Both the position numbers and the translations under genes were made by a program. DNA of 64,000 bases, taken from positions 45,127,822 to 45,191,821 of the forward strand of contig OY754328.1 of NCBI GenBank assembly GCA_963573305.1, written 5' to 3'. This DNA is from Pyrrhosoma nymphula (taxonomy: Eukaryota > Arthropoda > Insecta > Odonata > Coenagrionidae). This document shows, piece by piece, positions 57,570-64,000 of this stretch (position 1 is the stretch's first letter; the number at the start of each line of letters is the position of its first letter). The notes below the pieces were generated by a model. The model had not been told where the DNA came from and ran no database searches. It saw only the letters and a program-made list of their open reading frames with translations.

Positions 57570-60120
57570 GTGATGTGATAAATGCCGTAATACCGCTTTA
57601 AATCGATTTCAGATTACGATATACCGAATGTGTGGAAATTCTACCTACATCATATTTCTGTGTATGCATAGAATCGTATTGATACTTATGTCTGAAGTGA
57701 TTGACAGGCTTAGGCAAAGATCTTCACGAAATAATTTTAATTAAATTTAGTGGTTAGTAATCTGTGAATTACCGCGTGTAACTTTCTTTTGATCTTGCAT
57801 AATAACTTGTCTTTTCATGAAAAGAACAAGTTATTATTTTAGGCAGTTTGAATAATGCCATTGGTGTAATTTCAAATTCACTTACGATAGAACATCATTA
57901 TCCATCATGGACGGCGCTAAGCTTTATGTTAAATATATCGGCGACATGCATTAAAACATGTACCTTGTCGATGGACGCAGTCGATCTTAACAAAGCTCTA
58001 AGTTGATTAAGCGAGTGTTCGCTCTTTCTTGAGAAAGTCGCCTCTCCGCAGCGACTACAAGCCCCGTGACGTCAGACAAGGGGAGTTAACCCATAGAGCC
58101 TCGGTTAAATCACAGGTTCAAAATTATTCGCGGCCCCCGTGCTTCTTCCATCGTGAAATACGGGGAATACGGGAGTCCAAGAGAGAGAGAGAGAGAGGAT
58201 CCATCATCGTATTTAAAGCCGATGATCCACGCTCCGAATCGGATACAAATTTAAAAAAAATACAAATTCTTGGTCCAAAACTTCCTCGATTTGTATCAAA
58301 CGACATGGTTTTTTTCCGCAGTGCAGTACAGTTGATTCAAAAGAGGTAAAACAAATGAAAGAGGATATAAAAATAAATAAAAATGTAGTCTACGGATTGA
58401 GAAGTAGCTGCGTTTAATGGTAATTTTAGCAGTGTGAATAGGTTACCTACGTAAAACGAAAGAGGTGAACAAGTAAGAAGGGACATGAAAATAAAGAAGG
58501 CGCATAAAGTTCAATTATATCATGAACTGCGGACGAGGGATCCCGTATCACTAGTCTTAGAGTCGCCGAGACAAGGTTTACCTTGAAAACAAAAGTTCGA
58601 AACTAGAAAAGAAAAGAATTCTGGATATACCCTCTGACTCTATGCCAGTAAATATTTCTAATCCAGAGTCGGAGATTCGATCCTTTGTTTGATTGAAATG
58701 ACACGCGAGTCGCTATTAGTAATATTTAGCTTTTTAATCCCAACATACGGCATGACCTCTTCATGTTTTTGTCTCCACTTCGATACACCAAATCAACACC
58801 CCCGACTCAAATTCTGTACTGCCAAACCTAATCTCTTTGACATTTCTATTTCTCACCTAAACATCTATCAAGAGATCTACACTTCTTAAAAAAGGGCGAA
58901 GATCCTCAAATGGATTATGTGGTGATCCTCTCTGTCTCAATGGAATTCATACTCTACTTTGGATTCCTTCCTGCCGGGCTGCTTCATCCATTACGTCCTT
59001 CCATCATTCAACTTCAAGTCGCGCATATTGGACGTATTGGTACACCTATGGGGTCACCGGGGGGGGGGGGGGTATTGAAAACAGGGGTCTCTCAACCCCC
59101 TGGGTGCAAACTATCCCCTACGCAGCAGCGCTGAAGTCCTCTGAATAAAAAAATGTTCATGTACTAGCTCCCTTTGTAAAAATTTGATTTTTAACCGAAC
59201 AATAAATAATAATAATAAAAAACACACACATTGGAATGCAGAAATCATCAATGCACGCCGAAAAACCCCATTGAAAGTATTTAGAAAACACGAAGTGAGG
59301 GGTTTTCGTGCATAATATACCTCGTACGGCTTTACGTACACCGTCCTCAATTCAAAGCAAAGTGGCAATTGCATTTTTAGAAATATTGTGTTTGGAACGT
59401 TTTTTTTTCGAAATTTTTCCGTAGTCATAACAAGGACGTTTTACGATTTTTTATTTTAAATGAAATTAGTTATCAGAAACGTGAAGTAATTAAATGTGAA
59501 TGATAGAAAAACGTTATTATATACGACTGGAATCATCGATAATTAACTAATTATGCATATTGAACCTATTAATTGAACCTCATTTGACTTTATTTTTTCT
59601 CACGCCACAAGCTGGAAACGTCTTAACAACCGAAGATGTTTTGCGATTTGATAAAAATATTACAGTGCGTAATGAAAAATAATTGAGAACGCATCCAAAG
59701 CACACACCGTTAGTTACAATTCTGACGCGAAGTGTGCTTCAGAACTTCCTTATTTTGTAGGGAACGGATAGTAATTGTAGGCTAATGTCCCCGAATATTA
59801 CAATGCGGTGACTGAAAATCTCGATACCATGTGGAAAACGTGATATTTTTTTAACGAATACGAAGTTATTAAATTACACGTGAAATGATTGGGGTAGAAT
59901 AACCTTGGAATGGGTTTATGCCGGTGGTGGGAAGAGGGGAGGAGGAACAGAGCTGACGTGTTCTTTCCCGGGCGTGCGGAGGGATTCTCCGAAGGCTCGC
60001 AAGAAGAGTACTTGGAGTCAAATTTGGTGCAAGGGTCAGTCGAGCATCGCAAGCGGTGCGCCGCAATGGTGCGAGCAGCAAAAGGAGGAGACGCATGACG
60101 TGGGAAGATGAGGAGGGGCG
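57570..60120. other. AT-rich intergenic stretch
   Basis: A G-run (59060-59072) and a moderately CpG-rich patch at 59920-60110 stand out. No element ends or credible genes seen. Confidence 0.4.
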
Positions 60121-60129
60121 AAGCACATA

Positions 60130-60535
60130 GTTCTTTTTATCCCATTCTCAATAGAAAAAGTAAATTACACCTTCATTTGAAAAAAACGTATCTACACTGC
60201 AATAATCCGACCATCAACAATGTATGGTAATCAAATATGGGCAGCCTCACTATCCTGTTCCCAAATCAGCAAACTTCAAACCTCTCAAAACAAAATAATC
60301 CGTATGATCACCAACGCCAGATGGTTCCACTTCAACACATGCCTCCACGACGAATTAGGAATTCAATATGTTATTGAACACCACATCCAAAATTCAACAA
60401 CTTTTAAGAAATCCCTCAATAAGCATCCTAACCCTTTATTCAACCAACTCTGGAACCTTAAGATTGACCCCCACTTAAATCCCCCCCAAAAAATCCCTTC
60501 TTCCACAGCCAACTTTCCTTCAAATCGCTAAAAGG
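60130..60535 (+). pseudogene. Jockey-clade LINE reverse transcriptase C-terminus
   Basis: The plus strand reads NRKSKLHLHLKK then, after a frameshift, MYGNQIWAASLSCSQISKLQ, TSQNKIIRMITNARWFHFNT, LHDELGIQYVIEHHI and HPNPLFNQLWNL. These match the Jockey tail blocks YG..IW......I..LQ..QNK.LR.I..APW...N..LH.DL.I......I and HPN.L. The copy is 5'-truncated, with stops or shifts near its start; a probable 3' UTR runs on to about 60760. Confidence 0.82.
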
Positions 60536-60823
60536 TTAAAATCCATCCTTCAGTCATTCACCTAGACCCTCCTAACCTCCTGAATAATATCACCCAATCA
60601 CCAACAAATAAACCTAAAGCCATTCAGCCTCCAAGATATCTCCAACCCCCTGATTAGCATAATTAAAAATCGTTCGTTACAAACTCGATAAATTCAATCA
60701 CCAACTTGTTAGTCTAGTCCACCTTGTTGGTTAACCTTTTGAATAATAGTCCTGTTTTGAGAAAAAAAAGAGGGATAAATATATATGAATAAATATATAT
60801 ATGTATATATATTATACTATTGA

Positions 60824-61360
<537 letters not shown>

Positions 61361-61394
<34 letters not shown>
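61361..61394. repeat. (TA)n microsatellite
   Basis: About 17 TA units on the right side of the Penelope remnant. Confidence 0.95.
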
Positions 61395-61399
<5 letters not shown>

Positions 61400-61400
<1 letters not shown>

Positions 61401-62450
61401 TTAATAAATAAATAAAAATAATAATAAGTTATTCCATGCATAAAAAAGAAAAAAAATCCCAAGCATGATGTAAAAAAATAAAATAATAAATATAAATTAA
61501 TAAATAAAAAAAGAAAAAGAAAAGCAATAGTAATTCCATACACACAAATAGAAAATATTCAACAAAATACACGCACGCAACCCCCGCCCTTAAAAACATT
61601 CCCTAGTCCAGGGAGTTCCAAGTTAAAAAGGGAACGTAAAGGCTACAAAAAATGAAGACTAAGAACGAAGCGGAAGGAGGAGGGGCGAATGGAATAAGAC
61701 GGCGAGGGACTCCTCCTCGACCCCCCCCCCCCGCGCCAACTTGTGGTGTCAGGTGAAACAAGTGCTCGTTCGACCGAACGAGTGAACAGAGAGACGATTA
61801 TGCGACGCTTCCCATTCGCTCTAGAGCGCGCTCTCTGCACGACTGCGCAGTTGCTCCCCATTCCACCCCACTGCTCACCGTGGCATTTTTAACCCCCTTT
61901 TTTGGCCAAATTCCCCTCTTTGGACAGTTTCTCCTCTGCGGACTGTTTACCCTCCGGACTTAGCCGAAGGACTTAGCACGGATGACGGGGCGCGCCTTGG
62001 GCAAACATGTGCGCCAACGACGGACAAAATGCCTACAACTCCGAAATGCAGCGACTCCTTCCAACGACTTCTGCCACGACTTCTGCCACGCCTTCAGCCG
62101 CGACTTTAGCCGCGCCTTTGCCTCACCAGGTCCTGCATCGTTTATATTGCCCCTAAAGTGAGGAAGGATTAAAAAAATGCGGTCATTTTGACCAAGGCAC
62201 AAAGGCTGTGATCCTGTATTCTTCGTCCGAAGCCAGAAAACAGTTCCTGGCGCTCCAATTAAAAACTGTTACCCTATCTATCACAAATCCCATTATTTCC
62301 TCCCCTCCAAGGCTACCAATCGCCAATATCCTGAGCTTACCCATTCCACCTTCGTCCTTGTCGACAGACCCCCTCCTCAGCTGACTCATCTCTGAGCTCG
62401 CCCTCTTTCGCTGTCGAGACGGCGACCGGGTAACACCGCGTGTGATCCTG
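61400..62450. other. AT-rich then CpG-rich stretch
   Basis: A-rich DNA to about 61560, then a moderately CpG-rich zone (61720-62450) with a 12-bp tandem repeat. Overlapping frames on the minus strand are unrecognised. Confidence 0.3.
62068..62120. repeat. 12-bp tandem repeat, four to five units
   Basis: CTTCTGCCACGA, CTTCTGCCACGC, CTTCAGCCGCGA and CTTTAGCCGCGC are consecutive 12-bp units (62068-62115), followed by a partial CTTTGCC. On the minus strand it reads as a four-residue repeat (WQKS/RLKS-like) in an open frame, which may be incidental. Confidence 0.88.
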
Positions 62451-62629
62451 CTGACTTTGTCATTTTTGGACTTAGAGAGAAGCTCAACTCTCGTACTTGT
62501 ACATTTTAATTACTTTCCGACTGGAAACTCTCATTACGGTCGCCTGGCACTCGACCTATGGGTAAATTGCTTGTAACATGGCTGGTTCTATGTGTGAAAT
62601 ATATTGATAGTTTAGTTATTGATTGATTA

Positions 62630-63890
62630 TACTTGTGTTTCCTTCGATTTCCTCATTTGTCCCACCCGAGCTTGGAAAGAGTTTTTTTTACGGGTGTTAT
62701 CGGCGAGAAAATCAACTCCCTTCTCCCGATAGCGCTTCAATCCCCAGAAAGATTGTCGGCATCGCGATATGCGCGCTGGAGTGCATCGCACGGGGGTCGA
62801 GTATGGAAGAGACAGAGTGACTCCTACCACCCTCTTTCTCTCGAAACGTGACGTTATGCACGCCGAACTGAAGGAGTGATGAAGAGCGGAATGGTCGTGA
62901 TGCTAGAAAAAATAATTGGGCTCGAAAGGGATTCGAACACGGGACTCTCAAAACATTTATGAGAGAGATGAAGATTGGGAGGGATGGAGATGACGTCACG
63001 GCCACCAATTCGTCATGGAGGGTGGGGGGAGGGGAGTGGGGGGAAGGGGAGAGATCTTTCATGCGGCTTTTGCTCTCTCTCTTACTTAAATTCATCGAAT
63101 CCGAATCCAAAAATAGATTCATTTGCCAACGGACGCAACTCAGAGAATGCAGGTGGATAAAATGGAAACAATTGTGGGTTTAAATATGAGGGCTCGGGCT
63201 TTTCTCTCCAAAATGGCGTCGATCTCGATTCGTGGTCCAGAAACGATGTTTCCGTGAATGCGAAAGTCAAACCTCTCTCCATGATGGCCGTGGATGATAA
63301 CGAGAGGAAGACACGCGTCGCTATACGGGTAATGTGGTGCGGTGTCAAGGAGACTCGCGTGCCCAGGGGAGGGGGGGTCAGGTAGGGCGGGGGGGGAGGA
63401 GCACTCCCCCATTCCCCTTCCAAAGACTCGGAGAGCTATGAGAGAGAGGCAGTAATTGGGGAGTGAGTGAGAATGTCTCATATCCGCGCGACGGACGAAG
63501 ACGAGAAAATGAATGCTCCTCCGGCTGACCCACTCCCCTCACATGGGGGGAGTAGATTGGGGAGGGGGGCGGAGGGGCAATGGGGATGAGGGAGATGACG
63601 GCACGTTCCCCTCCACGTCACTTGCCAAACGTAATTTGCGTGCGCGGAATAATTTTCAATTGTTTTACCGCCGAGAGCGTCGCCTTCGCTTCCCTCTGTA
63701 CGACGGTGCGCGATCTCAGTCGGTCCGCTTCGTTTTGGAGACTGGCAACGTCGCAACTCCCGACCAACACACGTCCTCTTCATCACGCCCGAGATCACTT
63801 CCCGTCACCGTGACGACGGCTCCGAGAGGGGCAGCATGGCGAACTCCCGTTCTGCCTCCACTCCTCCTCTCCACGTCTGTTCGCTCGAGA
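62630..63890. promoter_or_regulatory. CpG/GA-rich island cluster
   Basis: GA- and G-run DNA (62990-63050, 63360-63410, 63540-63590) alternates with CpG-rich complex DNA. CCAAAATGGCG (63208-63218) is a YY1/Pho match. A B-box-like GTTCGAATCC lies on the minus strand at about 62930-62940 without a partner A box. Frames are open on both strands through composition. Confidence 0.3.
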
Positions 63891-63899
63891 GAGCGGAGC

Positions 63900-63959
63900 G
63901 AAATGCGCCTCGAAATGCGCCTCGAAATGCGCCTCGAAATGCGCCTCGAAATGCTCCTC
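63900..63959. repeat. 12-bp tandem repeat, five units
   Basis: GAAATGCGCCTC repeats five times with exact 12-bp spacing (the last unit has GCTCCTC). On the minus strand it is open and encodes (HFEA)n. Since 12 is a multiple of three, a coding role cannot be excluded. Confidence 0.95.
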
Positions 63960-64000
63960 GAAATAACACCTATCGCTCAACCATGCCTCCCTTTTGCTTC

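Noticed and set aside
62915..62950. tRNA-like B box (GTTCGAATCC on the minus strand)
   Set aside because: No matching A box at the right distance and the T-arm does not pair; not a tRNA gene.

Overview
This window looks like non-coding, repeat-rich DNA from a large animal genome, most likely an arthropod. The case for an arthropod is the mix of degenerate non-LTR retrotransposons (RTE, CR1/L2-like and Jockey-like), Penelope-like elements (PLEs) and small inverted-repeat DNA transposons. I cannot name a species. I see no bacterial operons, rRNA genes, intact tRNA genes or CRISPR arrays. I also see no multi-exon host gene that I can defend; one 98-bp candidate exon (39438-39535) and a few orphan reading frames are listed at low confidence. 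Most long open frames lie in G/A-rich or C/T-rich low-complexity DNA and are open because of composition.

Layout. 0-6 kb: AT-rich DNA, a GA/CpG-rich block and a TTAA-flanked piggyBac-like MITE. 6.0-6.6 kb: two Penelope remnants pointing at each other across a long (AT)n tract, one with a well-formed hammerhead-ribozyme motif. 8.7-9.5 kb: a 5'-truncated LINE tail with a 9-bp target duplication, then a 412-bp MITE. 11.4-11.9 kb: an exact 202-bp tandem duplication. 14.4-17.9 kb: CpG-rich, promoter-like DNA containing a 540-bp TTAA MITE. 18.0-20.1 kb: a decayed CR1/L2-like reverse transcriptase followed by a Penelope fragment with inverted hammerhead-bearing ends. 21.6-24.8 kb: GA/CpG-rich blocks around a 423-bp MITE. 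26 kb: the C-terminal part of an RTE reverse transcriptase. 27.4-30.8 kb: a 3.3-kb element with diverged ~0.5-kb terminal inverted repeats and decayed internal coding sequence. 31-46 kb: mostly featureless AT-rich DNA with three GC-rich islands, a tRNA-derived SINE and two LINE tails. 46.4-49.4 kb: a decayed RTE element split by an opposite-strand LINE. 51.5-55.4 kb: a young CR1/L2-like LINE tail on the minus strand, then a second LINE copy split by a Penelope element in inverted configuration with a 13-bp target duplication. 55.6-64 kb: GC-rich islands, another hammerhead-like motif, a Jockey-like tail, and a Penelope remnant inside a long (TA)n tract.

Two themes recur. First, at least eight Penelope-type hammerhead cores, intact to badly decayed, occur in this one window. 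They lie either in inverted pairs around GIY-YIG endonuclease remnants or embedded in TA microsatellites. Second, short CpG-rich islands with GAGA runs and YY1/Pho-type AARATGGCG motifs are scattered through otherwise AT-rich DNA, which could be promoters, enhancers or Polycomb-response-like DNA. All assignments come from reading the sequence; no similarity search was run.
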